Shown here: positions 10,133-21,498 of the stretch, piece after piece
How the letters are laid out: every line of letters begins with the position of its first letter
Numbering within the stretch: position 1 is the stretch's first letter
Assembly (NCBI RefSeq): GCF_900635455.1
Contig: NZ_LR134116.1
Coordinates: 4,154,001-4,218,000 of the forward strand
Length of the DNA: 64,000 nt
Reading direction: 5' to 3'
Source: Yersinia intermedia
GTDB lineage: Bacteria; Pseudomonadota; Gammaproteobacteria; Enterobacterales; Enterobacteriaceae
The notes under the pieces: model-generated
Databases searched by the model: none
The model's input: the letters and a program-made list of their open reading frames with translations, nothing else
Told to the model about the DNA's origin: nothing
Translations under genes and position numbers: made by a program

Positions 10133-12073
10133 TTACTTATCGCCCAACTGTTCTGACATGGTATTTGAATTGCCAGGCGTTGGTACGTTTGGCTCATCTA
10201 CCGGCGTTGGTGCCTTTGGTGTGCTGTCATTGTCAGATGATTTATTCTTGGTCGCATCATCCCAACCTGCTGGCGGGCGAACTTCTTTGCGATTCATCAA
10301 ATCATCAATCTGCGGTGCATCAATCGTTTCATACTTCATCAACGCATCTTTCATGGTATGCAGAACATCCATGTTTTCCATCAGCAAAGTACGTGCACGC
10401 TGATAGTTGCGCTCGACAAGTAACTTAACTTCCTGATCGATAATACGCGCAGTTTCATCAGACATATGCTTGGCTTTTGCCACAGAACGGCCAAGGAATA
10501 CTTCGCCTTCTTCTTCAGCATACAGCAACGGCCCCAGTTTTTCGGAGAAGCCCCACTGTGTCACCATGTTACGCGCGATAGACGTAGCAACTTTGATATC
10601 ATTCGATGCACCGGTAGAGACTTTTTCCGGCCCGTAAATGATCTCTTCAGCAAGACGACCACCGTATAAGGTAGAGATCTGGCTTTCCAGTTTCTGACGG
10701 CTGGCACTGATAGAATCACCTTCCGGCAGGAAGAATGTCACACCCAACGCACGACCACGTGGAATAATGGTCACTTTATGTACTGGGTCATGCTCAGGAA
10801 CCAGACGACCGATGATCGCGTGGCCTGCTTCATGATAAGCCGTAGACTCTTTCTGCGCTTCAGTCATTACCATGGAGCGACGTTCCGCACCCATCATAAT
10901 TTTATCTTTCGCTTTCTCAAACTCAGCCATCGAAACGACACGCTTGTTACCACGAGCAGCAAACAGTGCGGCTTCGTTGACCAGGTTAGCCAAGTCAGCA
11001 CCAGAGAAACCTGGTGTACCGCGTGCGATAACTGAAGCATCGATATCGGTATCTAATGGTACGCGGCGCATATGAACTTTCAGAATCTGTTCACGACCAC
11101 GGACATCAGGTAAACCAACCACAACCTGACGGTCAAAACGACCTGGACGCAGTAACGCTGGGTCAAGAACGTCTGGACGGTTAGTTGCCGCGATGACGAT
11201 GATGCCTTCATTGCCTTCAAAGCCATCCATTTCAACCAGCATCTGGTTCAGTGTCTGTTCACGTTCATCATGACCACCACCCAAACCAGCGCCACGCTGA
11301 CGGCCTACCGCATCGATTTCATCGATAAAGATGATACAAGGTGCGGCTTTCTTAGCCTGCTCAAACATGTCACGGACACGGGATGCACCCACACCAACGA
11401 ACATTTCCACGAAGTCAGAACCAGAAATAGTGAAGAATGGCACTTTAGCTTCACCTGCAATGGCTTTCGCCAGCAAGGTTTTACCTGTCCCTGGAGGACC
11501 GACCATCAACACGCCTTTCGGAATCTTACCGCCCAGTTTCTGGAAGCGGCTTGGCTCACGCAGGTAGTCAACTAACTCACTGACTTCTTCTTTTGCTTCG
11601 TCGCAACCGGCCACATCAGCAAAAGAGGTTTTTATTTGATCTTCTGTCAGCATGCGGGCTTTGCTCTTGCCAAAGGACATTGCCCCTTTGCCGCCGCCAC
11701 CTTGCATTTGACGCATAAAGAAGATCCAGACCCCAATCAACAACAGCATTGGGAACCAGGAAATAAAGATAGAGGCCAGCAAGCTCGGCTCTTCCGGTGG
11801 CTCACCAACAACTTTCACATTTTTAGTCAATAAGGTATCTAACAGCTTTGGATCATTGACCGGAATGTAAGTCGTATATTTGCTGTTATCTTTCTTACTG
11901 ACGTTAATTTCACGCCCATTAATACGCGCTTCACGAACCTGTTCTTGGGTTACGTCGGACATGAAAGTAGAGTAATCCACTTTACGGCCATTCGATTCGC
12001 TGGGTCCAAAGCTCTGGAATACAGACATCAGTACGACTGCAATAACTAACCAGAGAATTAGGTTTTTCGCCAT
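10133..12073 (-). CDS. ftsH: ATP-dependent zinc metalloprotease FtsH
   Basis: FtsH is the inner-membrane AAA+ protease that degrades LpxC, sigma-32, SecY and damaged membrane proteins. The 646-codon frame starts [20 protein letters not shown] (first membrane span); three codons further upstream, MSD, are also in frame and used in some annotations. A second span lies near 100-120. Walker A is [13 protein letters not shown], Walker [12 protein letters not shown], the second region of homology includes [20 protein letters not shown], and the zinc site is HEAGH. The C-terminus ends [10 protein letters not shown]. HflK and HflC, encoded in this window at 57.7-60.0 kb, are its membrane modulators. 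Confidence 0.98.
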   Translation of the reverse strand: MAKNLILWLVIAVVLMSVFQSFGPSESNGRKVDYSTFMSDVTQEQVREARINGREINVSKKDNSKYTTYIPVNDPKLLDTLLTKNVKVVGEPPEEPSLLASIFISWFPMLLLIGVWIFFMRQMQGGGGKGAMSFGKSKARMLTEDQIKTSFADVAGCDEAKEEVSELVDYLREPSRFQKLGGKIPKGVLMVGPPGTGKTLLAKAIAGEAKVPFFTISGSDFVEMFVGVGASRVRDMFEQAKKAAPCIIFIDEIDAVGRQRGAGLGGGHDEREQTLNQMLVEMDGFEGNEGIIVIAATNRPDVLDPALLRPGRFDRQVVVGLPDVRGREQILKVHMRRVPLDTDIDASVIARGTPGFSGADLANLVNEAALFAARGNKRVVSMAEFEKAKDKIMMGAERRSMVMTEAQKESTAYHEAGHAIIGRLVPEHDPVHKVTIIPRGRALGVTFFLPEGDSISASRQKLESQISTLYGGRLAEEIIYGPEKVSTGASNDIKVATSIARNMVTQWGFSEKLGPLLYAEEEGEVFLGRSVAKAKHMSDETARIIDQEVKLLVERNYQRARTLLMENMDVLHTMKDALMKYETIDAPQIDDLMNRKEVRPPAGWDDATKNKSSDNDSTPKAPTPVDEPNVPTPGNSNTMSEQLGDK

Positions 12074-12129
12074 GTCACTCAAGGGATTAACCTCATATTA
12101 CAACTGTGTTAACAAACAGCGTTAGGGTA

Positions 12130-12759
12130 CTACAGTTTCCGCCCTGTCGCTACAATGTACACTTCACGCGATCGCGCACGAGAAGCGTCTGGCTTACGAA
12201 TCTTAACTTTCGTAAACAGGGAGCGAATTTCCCGTAGGTATTCATCAAAGCCATCTCCCTGAAACACCTTCACCAGGAAACTTCCGCCTGGTGCAAGTAC
12301 ATCACGACACATATCCAAAGCTAATTCAACCAGATACATTGATTTAGGTATATCGACTGCCGGAGTACCACACATATTCGGGGCCATATCGGACATGACC
12401 ACCTGAACTTTTTTATCCCCAACACGCTCAAGTAAGGCTTTCAAGACCAGTTCATCACGAAAATCGCCCTGAAGGAAATCGACACCAACGATAGGATCCA
12501 TTGGTAGAAGATCACATGCGATGATTCGCCCTTTACCGCCTATTTGGCTTACAACATATTGGGACCAACCGCCGGGTGCAGCGCCTAAATCGACCACTGT
12601 CATACCGGGTTTAAAAAGTTTATCGTTCTGTTGTATTTCATCAAGTTTAAACCAGGCGCGGGAGCGTAGCCCCTTTTTCTGCGCCTGAATTACATATTTA
12701 TCGCTAAAGTGTTCTTGTAACCAGCGACTGGAGCTAGCCGAACGCTTTTTATTAGACAT
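12130..12759 (-). CDS. rlmE: 23S rRNA 2'-O-ribose U2552 methyltransferase
   Basis: RlmE (RrmJ/FtsJ) methylates U2552 of 23S rRNA in the A loop, a heat-shock-linked late step of 50S assembly. The 209-residue frame starts [20 protein letters not shown]; a start four codons upstream is less likely by family length. The SAM-binding motif is [15 protein letters not shown], and the K-D-K-E catalytic tetrad can be placed with Lys38 (AWFKLDE), Asp in MSDMAPN, Lys in FLVKVFQG and Glu in [11 protein letters not shown]. It is 56 bases upstream of ftsH and divergent from yhbY. Confidence 0.97.
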   Translation of the reverse strand: MSNKKRSASSSRWLQEHFSDKYVIQAQKKGLRSRAWFKLDEIQQNDKLFKPGMTVVDLGAAPGGWSQYVVSQIGGKGRIIACDLLPMDPIVGVDFLQGDFRDELVLKALLERVGDKKVQVVMSDMAPNMCGTPAVDIPKSMYLVELALDMCRDVLAPGGSFLVKVFQGDGFDEYLREIRSLFTKVKIRKPDASRARSREVYIVATGRKL

Positions 12760-12839
12760 CTCTTTTTCCAACTATCTTAATTAAGAGCCCGCGCATCTGT
12801 TGCTTAGCTCGCGTAAACTCCCCATCGACGTAGACCGAT

Positions 12840-12869
12840 TTGGTGATACACATGAGATGGCGGTAGAAT
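12840..12869 (+). promoter_or_regulatory. candidate sigma-70 promoter for yhbY
   Basis: TTGGTG at 12840-12845 and TAGAAT at 12864-12869 are separated by 18 bases, with the yhbY start 37 bases downstream. Matches are partial, so this is a guess from position and spacing. Confidence 0.4.
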
Positions 12870-12905
12870 GAACCGTTTTCAATCCCAACTTAAGCAAAAA
12901 AGACG

Positions 12906-13199
12906 ATGAATCTGAATAACAAACAAAAACAGCACCTGAAAAGCTTGGCCCATCCATTAAAGCCAGTAGTCATGCTGGGCAATAACGGGTTAACCGAAGG
13001 GGTGCTGGCTGAAATCGAACAAACGCTGGAACATCATGAACTTATTAAGGTGAAGATCACTGCTGAAGAGCGTGAAACCAAAGCCCTAATTGCTGATGCC
13101 ATCGTGCGTGAGACCGGTGCCGTTAACGTCCAAATCATCGGTAATATTTTAGTGCTCTATCGCCCGGCGAAAGAGCGCAAGATCATTTTACCGCGGTAA
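12906..13199 (+). CDS. yhbY: CRM-domain ribosome assembly RNA-binding protein YhbY
   Basis: A single-domain CRS1-YhbY (CRM) protein of 97 residues that associates with pre-50S particles. The family motifs LKPVVMLGNNGLTEGVLAEIE and the basic loop around EERETKALI are clear, with the GxxG-type KH-like turn. It starts MNLNNKQKQHLKSLAH and ends KERKIILPR. It is divergent from rlmE, another 50S assembly gene, and convergent with greA, separated by a shared hairpin terminator. Confidence 0.95.
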   Translation: MNLNNKQKQHLKSLAHPLKPVVMLGNNGLTEGVLAEIEQTLEHHELIKVKITAEERETKALIADAIVRETGAVNVQIIGNILVLYRPAKERKIILPR

Positions 13200-13243
13200 T
13201 GACGCTTGTTTTAGAGAAAAGGTGCCATGCACTTTGTTCTGAT

Positions 13244-13268
13244 AAAAGGCCGCAAGCGGCCTTTTACT
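13244..13268. terminator. bidirectional terminator between yhbY and greA
   Basis: AAAAGGCCGC-AA-GCGGCCTTTT is a perfect symmetrical stem with A-run and T-run on both sides, 45-66 bases after yhbY and about 60 after the end of greA. Confidence 0.85.
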
Positions 13269-13327
13269 TTTCTTTACAACTTCATTTTTGAGAAATAATG
13301 CGTAATAGCTGCTCAGATGGGCAAGTA

Positions 13328-13804
13328 TTACACATAATCCACGCTAAGAATTTCATATTCTACTTCGCCGCCTGGAGTTCGAATAACAACGACGTCATCG
13401 ACTTCCTTACCAATCAGGCCACGAGCGATAGGTGAGTTAACCGAAATAAGATTTTGTTTAAAATCCGCTTCATCATCACCCACAATCCGGTATTGCTGCT
13501 CTTCTTCGCTATCCACATTTAAGACACGAACCGTGGCACCAAAAATAACGCGGCCATTATTTGGCATTCTGGTGATATCAATCACCTGCGCATTAGAGAG
13601 TTTTGCTTCTATTTCTTGAATCCGGCCTTCACAGAACCCTTGTTGCTCGCGGGCTGCGTGATATTCAGCATTTTCTTTCAAGTCACCGTGTTCGCGGGCA
13701 GTGGCGATATCAGCAATAATTTTAGGGCGACGAACGCCTTTTAAAAAATCCAGCTCTTCACGCAGTTTCTCTGCGCCATTTACCGTCATCGGAATCTGTT
13801 TCAT
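13328..13804 (-). CDS. greA: transcript cleavage factor GreA
   Basis: GreA inserts into the secondary channel of RNA polymerase and stimulates cleavage of backtracked RNA. The 158-residue protein has the N-terminal coiled coil with the acidic tip ([20 protein letters not shown]) and a C-terminal FKBP-like domain ([32 protein letters not shown]). It starts [17 protein letters not shown]. The leader carries a hairpin plus U-run, described separately, like that of the E. coli GraL small RNA. Confidence 0.98.
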   Translation of the reverse strand: MKQIPMTVNGAEKLREELDFLKGVRRPKIIADIATAREHGDLKENAEYHAAREQQGFCEGRIQEIEAKLSNAQVIDITRMPNNGRVIFGATVRVLNVDSEEEQQYRIVGDDEADFKQNLISVNSPIARGLIGKEVDDVVVIRTPGGEVEYEILSVDYV

Positions 13805-13834
13805 CTTTTAAATACCTCTAAATCTATCCTGTTC

Positions 13835-13873
13835 AAAAAACCGTCATCCTAACGTTTTCGAATGAAAATACGG
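13835..13873 (-). ncRNA. terminator-like hairpin in greA leader (GraL-like)
   Basis: On the minus strand CCGT...CATTC pairs with GGATG-ACGG and is followed by six T, 30-70 bases before the greA start codon. In E. coli the greA leader is terminated to release the GraL small RNA. Position and shape fit that, but the sequence was not matched to GraL, so the name is by analogy. Confidence 0.45.
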
Positions 13874-14063
13874 CTAGTTTGATACCCTACCCGCCTCCAG
13901 GCGATAAACAAAAAAAATCACCCCGGAGCCAAAACCCCAAGTCAGGATCAATTTTGCATTTTGATATGCATTTTAACGTAGAGTTCCTTTAGGGTCATCG
14001 TTTACTTTCGCCCTCGTTGCACCGTAGTATGGCAACACGTTATTCAGCAGTTATACCGAAATT

Positions 14064-15512
14064 ATGCATTTTTCACGAATTGTCAGTGGATTGGCCTGCG
14101 CTATTGCGATCAATATCAGCATATCTAACGCCAATGCGGCTCAGGTCGAAAATTACACACAGTATCTGCCTGATGGGGCAAATCTTGCGTTAGTGGTACA
14201 AAAAATCGGGGCCACTACCCCGGCAATAGACTATCACGCCCAGCAGATGGCATTACCCGCCAGTACGCAAAAAGTCCTGACGGCATTGGCCGCATTATTA
14301 CAACTTGGGCCCGATTTTCGCTTCAGTACCACACTGGAAAGCCACGGCCCGATCACCGATGGTGTGTTGCGCGGCAATTTAATTGCTCGTTTTGACGGTG
14401 ACCCCACCTTAACACGCCAGCAACTGCGTAATATGGTGGCTACACTACGAAAAGCGGGTGTGAAACAAGTTGCAGGTGATCTGATCATTGATACGTCGGT
14501 TTTCGCCAGCCATGATAAAGCACCCGGTTGGCCGTGGAACGACATGACACAATGTTTTAGTGCCCCCCCTGCGGCGGCCATTGTCGATCGCAACTGTTTT
14601 TCTGTCTCACTATACAGCGCACCTAATCCGGGTGACATGGCATTTATCCGAGTTGCATCCTATTATCCGGTGCAGATGTTCAGTGAAGTACGTACTTTAG
14701 CTAAAGGTTCACCGGATGCGCAATATTGCGAGTTAGATGTCGTTCCGGGTGAATTAAACCGATTCACGCTTACCGGATGCCTGACACAACGCAGCGAACC
14801 TCTGCCGCTGGCCTTTGCCGTACAAAATGGGGCCAGCTATGCCGGTGCCATCTTGAAAGATGAACTGAAAAAAGCGGATATTCAGATTGACGGTAGTTTG
14901 CGGCGCCAAACTACACCAGGCCCTGCGGGAAGCGTGTTAGCACAAGCACAGTCAGCACCGTTACATGACTTACTGAAAATCATGTTGAAAAAGTCTGACA
15001 ACATGATTGCCGATACCGTATTCAGGACCATTGGTCATCAGCGATTTGGTGTACCGGGTACATGGCGCGCCGGTGCCGATGCAGTGCGTCAGGTTCTGCG
15101 CCAGAAAGCCGGTGTGGATCTGGGGAACAGTATTGTCGTGGATGGCTCAGGGTTGTCACGTCATAACCTTATTTCACCAGCAACCATGATGCAGGCTTTG
15201 CAGTATATAGCTCAGCATGATCAAGAGCTTAACTTTATCTCAATGCTGCCGTTATCGGGTTATGATGGCACATTACGCTATCGCGGTGGCCTGCATGAGG
15301 CTGGTGTTGATGGCAAGGTTTCGGCTAAAACCGGGGCACTACAAGGCGTATACAATCTGGCCGGATTTATCACCACTGCGAGCGGGCAGCGCATGGCATT
15401 TGTCCAATTCTTGTCGGGTTACGCCGTGCCACCAGAAGATCAAAAAAATCGTCGGGCACCTTTGGTTCGCTTCGAAAGTCGCCTGTATAAAGATATCTAT
15501 CAGAACAATTAA
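14064..15512 (+). CDS. dacB: D-alanyl-D-alanine carboxypeptidase/endopeptidase (PBP4)
   Basis: DacB is a class C low-molecular-mass penicillin-binding protein of the periplasm that trims and cleaves peptidoglycan cross-links. The 482-residue protein has a signal peptide (MHFSRIVSGLACAIAINISISNANAA, cleavage likely after ANA), the SxxK motif at Ser67-Lys70 (PASTQK), the SxN motif in LKKSDNMIAD, and the KTG motif in SAKTGALQG. A large insert between the first two motifs is typical of this family. It is followed after five bases by basR, suggesting co-transcription with the basRS two-component genes. Confidence 0.96.
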   Translation: MHFSRIVSGLACAIAINISISNANAAQVENYTQYLPDGANLALVVQKIGATTPAIDYHAQQMALPASTQKVLTALAALLQLGPDFRFSTTLESHGPITDGVLRGNLIARFDGDPTLTRQQLRNMVATLRKAGVKQVAGDLIIDTSVFASHDKAPGWPWNDMTQCFSAPPAAAIVDRNCFSVSLYSAPNPGDMAFIRVASYYPVQMFSEVRTLAKGSPDAQYCELDVVPGELNRFTLTGCLTQRSEPLPLAFAVQNGASYAGAILKDELKKADIQIDGSLRRQTTPGPAGSVLAQAQSAPLHDLLKIMLKKSDNMIADTVFRTIGHQRFGVPGTWRAGADAVRQVLRQKAGVDLGNSIVVDGSGLSRHNLISPATMMQALQYIAQHDQELNFISMLPLSGYDGTLRYRGGLHEAGVDGKVSAKTGALQGVYNLAGFITTASGQRMAFVQFLSGYAVPPEDQKNRRAPLVRFESRLYKDIYQNN

Positions 15513-15517
15513 AAACT

Positions 15518-16180
15518 ATGAAACTACTGATTGTTGAAGATGATGAACTACTGCAACGCGGAATAGCGATGGCCCTGACCAACCAAGGCTATGCCTGCGA
15601 CTGTGCCGGTACCGCAGCCGAAGCGCACAGTTTATTACACACCAGTCAGTACAGTATGGTAATCCTCGATCTCGGCTTGCCGGATCAAGATGGAGCCGTA
15701 TTGCTGCGTCAATGGCGTCGCCAGCATGTCACCCTACCGGTGCTCATCCTCACCGCCCGTGATGCACTGGAAGACCGGGTTGACGGGCTGGATGCCGGTG
15801 CTGACGATTACCTTATCAAACCTTTCGCGTTAGCCGAATTACTGGCACGCGTCCGCGCATTGATCCGACGTTATCAGGGGCAAAGTGACAATCTGGTACA
15901 ACAAGATGATCTGAGCCTTAACTTATCAACCCAGCAAGTCTGTTTGCAGGATCAGCCGCTGGAAGTCACACCTAAAGAGTTTGCGATCCTCTCACGTTTA
16001 ATTATGCGAGCCGGTCAAACGGTTAATCGTGAGTTATTACAGCAGGATCTGTATACCTGGAATGATGATCTCGGCTCCAATACGTTAGAAGTGCATATCC
16101 ATAACCTGCGTCGTAAATTAGGCAAGGATCGTATCCGCACTGTCAGGGGTATTGGCTATCGACTGGAAGCGCAATCATGA
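15518..16180 (+). CDS. basR: two-component response regulator, BasR/PmrA type
   Basis: An OmpR-family regulator of 220 residues: receiver domain with phospho-acceptor Asp51 (VILDLGLPDQDG), Lys in DDYLIKPFAL, and a C-terminal winged helix (VTPKEFAILSRL ... NTLEVHIHNLRRKLG). The sequence runs closely along E. coli BasR (PmrA), including TLPVLILTARD and RIRTVRGIGY, so I assign it to the PmrA system for lipid A modification and polymyxin resistance. It starts five bases after dacB and overlaps basS by four bases. In E. coli basRS lies with eptA instead. Confidence 0.88.
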   Translation: MKLLIVEDDELLQRGIAMALTNQGYACDCAGTAAEAHSLLHTSQYSMVILDLGLPDQDGAVLLRQWRRQHVTLPVLILTARDALEDRVDGLDAGADDYLIKPFALAELLARVRALIRRYQGQSDNLVQQDDLSLNLSTQQVCLQDQPLEVTPKEFAILSRLIMRAGQTVNRELLQQDLYTWNDDLGSNTLEVHIHNLRRKLGKDRIRTVRGIGYRLEAQS

Positions 16181-17259
16181 TCAGTATGCGTCGCCGTCTG
16201 ATCTTAATGCTGGCGTTAATTTTATTGGTTACCCAGTTAATTAGCGCATTTTGGTTATGGCATGAAAGTCAGGAGCAAATAAGCTTCCTGGTTGATGAAA
16301 CCCTTAGCGCGCAAGCACGTAATGAACGGGTTGATACTGAAATAGCGGAAGCTATTGCATCACTGCTTGCCCCGTCGCTCATCATGATGGCCATTACTCT
16401 TTTGCTTTCTTTCTGGGCGATCAGTTGGATTATTCGCCCGTTGGATCAATTGCAAAAGAAGCTGGCTGAACGCTCAGCCGATAATCTCACCCCAGTGATT
16501 GTTAAGAGCGATATGCAAGAAATCGTCTCTGTAACGTCGACACTTAATCAGTTGTTATCCCGGCTATCCAATACTCTTGCGCAAGAACGTTTGTTCACCG
16601 CCGATGCCGCGCATGAGTTGCGCACCCCTCTTGCTGGAATTCGCCTGCACCTTGAGTTGATGGAACAACAAGGAATCACTGAGAGTAAATTATTGATTAA
16701 CCGCATCGACTTATTGATGCATACCATTGAACAGCTACTGGCGCTATCCAGGGCTGGCCAAAATTTTGCCAGTGGCCTTTATCAAACTCTTGATTGGGTT
16801 GAGAACGTAGTACAGCCACTACAAGATGAGTTGCAGGAAATGTGTACTCTTCGCCAGCAAACTATTCAGTGGGAATTCCCTCCTTATGCCAAGACAGAAG
16901 GTGACGCCACTTTGCTGCGCTTAATGTTGCGAAATCTGGTTGAAAATGCCCATCGTTATAGCCCGATTGGTAGCCAGATTTCAGTCAAACTCGTTACTGA
17001 AGACTCGGGTACTATTCTGCAAGTGATAGATGAAGGGCCGGGTATAAAACCAGAACAGGCAGGCGAACTTACTCAGGCGTTTCGTCGTATGGATCAACGC
17101 TATGGAGGCAGTGGTTTAGGGCTAAATATCGTGATCCGTATTGTTCAACTGCACCAAGGCAGGCTAACACTGGAGAACCGCACAGAGCGTTCAGGATTAA
17201 AGGCACAATGCTGGATACCTGCGGTCACTCATAGCACGGTGTTACCTCAATTCAGCTAG
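16177..17259 (+). CDS. basS: two-component sensor histidine kinase, BasS/PmrB type
   Basis: A 360-residue inner-membrane kinase: span 1 at about 7-28, a short periplasmic loop, span 2 at about 64-86, HAMP domain, H-box ERLFTADAAHELRTPLAG with His146, N-box LRNLVENAHRYSP, G1 VIDEGPGI and G2 YGGSGLGLNI. The loop keeps both ExxE motifs of PmrB that bind ferric iron in Salmonella (E30-SQ-E33 and E55-IA-E58), so iron sensing is plausible. The start overlaps the basR stop (ATGA). A partner of BasR by position. Confidence 0.88.
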   Translation: MISMRRRLILMLALILLVTQLISAFWLWHESQEQISFLVDETLSAQARNERVDTEIAEAIASLLAPSLIMMAITLLLSFWAISWIIRPLDQLQKKLAERSADNLTPVIVKSDMQEIVSVTSTLNQLLSRLSNTLAQERLFTADAAHELRTPLAGIRLHLELMEQQGITESKLLINRIDLLMHTIEQLLALSRAGQNFASGLYQTLDWVENVVQPLQDELQEMCTLRQQTIQWEFPPYAKTEGDATLLRLMLRNLVENAHRYSPIGSQISVKLVTEDSGTILQVIDEGPGIKPEQAGELTQAFRRMDQRYGGSGLGLNIVIRIVQLHQGRLTLENRTERSGLKAQCWIPAVTHSTVLPQFS

Positions 17260-17283
17260 TGTGGTCATAAGGCGTGGCTGTTC

Positions 17284-17320
17284 AAATAAAAGGGCCACCA
17301 CTGGTGAAGTGGCAGCCCTA
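17284..17320 (-). terminator. terminator of obgE
   Basis: On the minus strand AGGGC-TG-CCACT...AGTGG-TG-GCCCT forms a long stem with one internal loop, followed by TTTATTT. It lies between the convergent basS and obgE genes, closer to the basS end, and could act in both directions. Confidence 0.7.
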
Positions 17321-17363
17321 ATTTATACTCATAACAACTTTACACTCATCACCACCGGGTGAC

Positions 17364-18539
<1,176 letters not shown>

Positions 18540-18555
18540 TTACTTTCTCCGTAAA

Positions 18556-19530
18556 TCATTCACCGGGCTGCTGCTTTTGCGGAGCAACCAGGTTTATTTC
18601 TGTCCGACGTGGCCACCAACGATGCCCAATTGCGGAAAACATTGCGCCTGCCACTACCACGAATGCGCCTGCGTATCCCACAAGGTTGAGGGACGGTGCG
18701 GCAAACATTTCTGGCCAAGCCAGCGCCAATAGAATTGAAAAAAACAAGGTAAACAGCGGCGTCAATGTGACGAGTGCGCTTACCTGCGCTGCCTGCCAGC
18801 GCGCCATAGCTTCAGCTAAAGCACCGTAACCTACCAGGGTATTAACCCCACAAAACAGTAAACAGGCAAACTGCCACCCATTTAGCTGAAAAATAACGGC
18901 GGGCTTCGCCATTGGGAATAATGCAATTGCACATAAAGTGTACAACAATAATAGGATTTGTTGCGATGCCATACGCCTTAATAGCACCTTCTGGGCAACA
19001 CCATAGCTGACCCAAACAACCGCTGCACAGACACCCAATGCCACGCCAAGCGTATAATCAGTCAAACGGGTAAAGATTTCATACAGGCTGGTATTAAAAA
19101 ATAACAGTAACCCGCATATCAGCATCCCCGCACCAATAACTTGGGTGATGCGCATCCGCTCTTTTAAAATCAGCACACTGGCAACCATCATACCTACCGG
19201 TGACAGTTGCCCAATAACCTGAGATGCCGTCGGACTTAGATATTGTAATGATGAACTGAAGAAGATGAAATTCCCCAGCAAGCCACACGTCGCAACTATC
19301 AGTAATACCAGCCAGCGACGTTGGCGAAAAAGTTTAAGAGAGGGCAACTGACGGCGTGAAGCCAGAATAATCCCCAAGCCGATAGCCGCCATCATGAAGC
19401 GATACCAAACAATGGTAAAAGGCTCCATGACCACAAGCACTTGCTTCATTGCAATCGGCAAGGCACCCCAGAATACGGCAGTGGTTAGTGCCAAAAAAAT
19501 ACCTAAACCAGCCTGCTGCTTCGTATCCAT
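18556..19530 (-). CDS. yhbE: EamA/DMT-family inner-membrane transporter YhbE
   Basis: A drug/metabolite-transporter superfamily protein of 324 residues with about ten membrane spans arranged as two EamA repeats. The first repeat begins LTTAVFWGALPIAMKQVL and the second LGVALGVCAAVVWVSYGVAQ. The substrate is unknown. It matches YhbE by position between rpmA and obgE and by length (321 in E. coli). The upstream sequence shows only a weak GGTAAAAA before ATG, so its translation may be weak. Confidence 0.9.
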   Translation of the reverse strand: MDTKQQAGLGIFLALTTAVFWGALPIAMKQVLVVMEPFTIVWYRFMMAAIGLGIILASRRQLPSLKLFRQRRWLVLLIVATCGLLGNFIFFSSSLQYLSPTASQVIGQLSPVGMMVASVLILKERMRITQVIGAGMLICGLLLFFNTSLYEIFTRLTDYTLGVALGVCAAVVWVSYGVAQKVLLRRMASQQILLLLYTLCAIALFPMAKPAVIFQLNGWQFACLLFCGVNTLVGYGALAEAMARWQAAQVSALVTLTPLFTLFFSILLALAWPEMFAAPSLNLVGYAGAFVVVAGAMFSAIGHRWWPRRTEINLVAPQKQQPGE

Positions 19531-19558
19531 TTTTTACCGGAGGGGTTAACCCAGAAAT

Positions 19559-19590
19559 GTAAAAAGCCCCGCAACGAAATTGCAGGGCTT
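19559..19590 (-). terminator. terminator after rpmA
   Basis: On the minus strand AAGCCCTGCAA-TTTCG-TTGCGGGGCTT is followed by TTTAC. It separates the ribosomal genes rplU-rpmA from yhbE-obgE, so the latter depend on readthrough or their own promoter. Confidence 0.8.
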
Positions 19591-19616
19591 ACATCTATTT
19601 ACAGGACGCGAAAAAC

Positions 19617-19874
<258 letters not shown>

Positions 19875-19893
19875 TTATCCGCTCTCCTAAATC

Positions 19894-20262
<369 letters not shown>

Positions 20263-20464
20263 TCACAATAGGGCGCGAATTCTACGCAAAAATGCAGTGA
20301 ATGACAAGTATATAATCAGCCCAAGAGAAGAAAAAAAGCACAGTTTCTTACATCATGTTTATTTGATGGTTTTTTCAAGTACAATCATAGTCTCAGGGAG
20401 CGTCATGTAATAATGTGGGCGGTAATCTCATCGTAGTTAAAGAGAAAAACAGCTGAATATAACA

Positions 20465-21436
20465 ATGAACCTAGAAAAGATTATCGAGTTAACCGCGCCG
20501 GATATGGCGAATGTAAACACAACAATTCTCAACCAGTTGAACTCTGATGTCGTTCTCATCAATCAATTGGGCCATTACATTATCAGTGGTGGCGGGAAAC
20601 GAATTCGCCCAATGATTGCCGTTTTGGTGGCCCGTGCATTGCACTATGAAGGTGATAAGCATATCACCGTCGCGGCATTGATTGAATTTATCCATACAGC
20701 AACCTTGCTGCATGATGATGTGGTCGATGAATCTGATATGCGCCGTGGTAAGGCGACAGCTAACGCTGCATTTGGTAACGCCGCCAGTGTATTGGTGGGC
20801 GACTATATCTATACACGCTCATTCCAGATGATGACCGGCCTGGAGTCTCTGCGCGTTCTTACTTTAATGTCTGAAGCCACAAACGTTATTGCTGAAGGTG
20901 AAGTCTTACAGTTAATGAACTGTAATAATCCTGACATCACTGAAGAAAACTATATGCAGGTTATCTATAGCAAAACGGCCCGTTTGTTCGAAGCGGCGTC
21001 ACAGTCTGCTGCCGTGTTGGCTGATGCCACAGAAACGCAGGAGTTGGCATTACAGAACTATGGTCGTTATCTGGGTACTGCATTCCAGCTAATTGATGAT
21101 CTGCTTGATTACAGCTCTGATGGCACCACTTTGGGCAAAAATACCGGTGATGACCTCAATGAAGGCAAGCCTACATTGCCCCTTCTGCATGCCATGCATA
21201 ATGGCACAGTAGAGCAAGCCGCCATGATTCGGCAAGCAATTGAACAAGGCAATGGCCGCCATTTGCTCGAGCCAGTATTGGCAGCAATGCAGCAGTGTGG
21301 CTCACTTGACTATACCCGCCGGCGTGCAGAGGAAGAAGCAGATAAAGCCATTGCTGCGTTACAGATCCTGCCTGAAAGTGAATACCGTCTGGCGCTCGAA
21401 GGTTTAGCGCATATTGCCGTACAACGCAACTTTTAA
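20465..21436 (+). CDS. ispB: octaprenyl diphosphate synthase
   Basis: IspB makes the C40 side chain of ubiquinone and menaquinone by adding isopentenyl units to farnesyl diphosphate. The 323-residue all-alpha prenyltransferase has GGGKRIRPM, the first Asp-rich motif LLHDDVVDESDMRRG and the second LIDDLLDYSSD. It starts MNLEKIIELTAPDMANVN. Divergent from rplU and followed by a clear terminator, so it is probably monocistronic. Confidence 0.98.
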   Translation: MNLEKIIELTAPDMANVNTTILNQLNSDVVLINQLGHYIISGGGKRIRPMIAVLVARALHYEGDKHITVAALIEFIHTATLLHDDVVDESDMRRGKATANAAFGNAASVLVGDYIYTRSFQMMTGLESLRVLTLMSEATNVIAEGEVLQLMNCNNPDITEENYMQVIYSKTARLFEAASQSAAVLADATETQELALQNYGRYLGTAFQLIDDLLDYSSDGTTLGKNTGDDLNEGKPTLPLLHAMHNGTVEQAAMIRQAIEQGNGRHLLEPVLAAMQQCGSLDYTRRRAEEEADKAIAALQILPESEYRLALEGLAHIAVQRNF

Positions 21437-21454
21437 ACCCTTATAAAGAAACTA

Positions 21455-21494
21455 TTGAGAAACTCGCGTCTTACCGCTCGGGTTTCTCTTTTCT
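21455..21494 (+). terminator. terminator of ispB
   Basis: GAGAAAC...GTTTCTC with an inner CG-rich part forms a stem at 21457-21488 followed by TTTTCTGC. It lies 21 bases after the ispB stop and just before the end of the convergent Mu-type gene. Confidence 0.75.
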
Positions 21495-21498
21495 GCTT

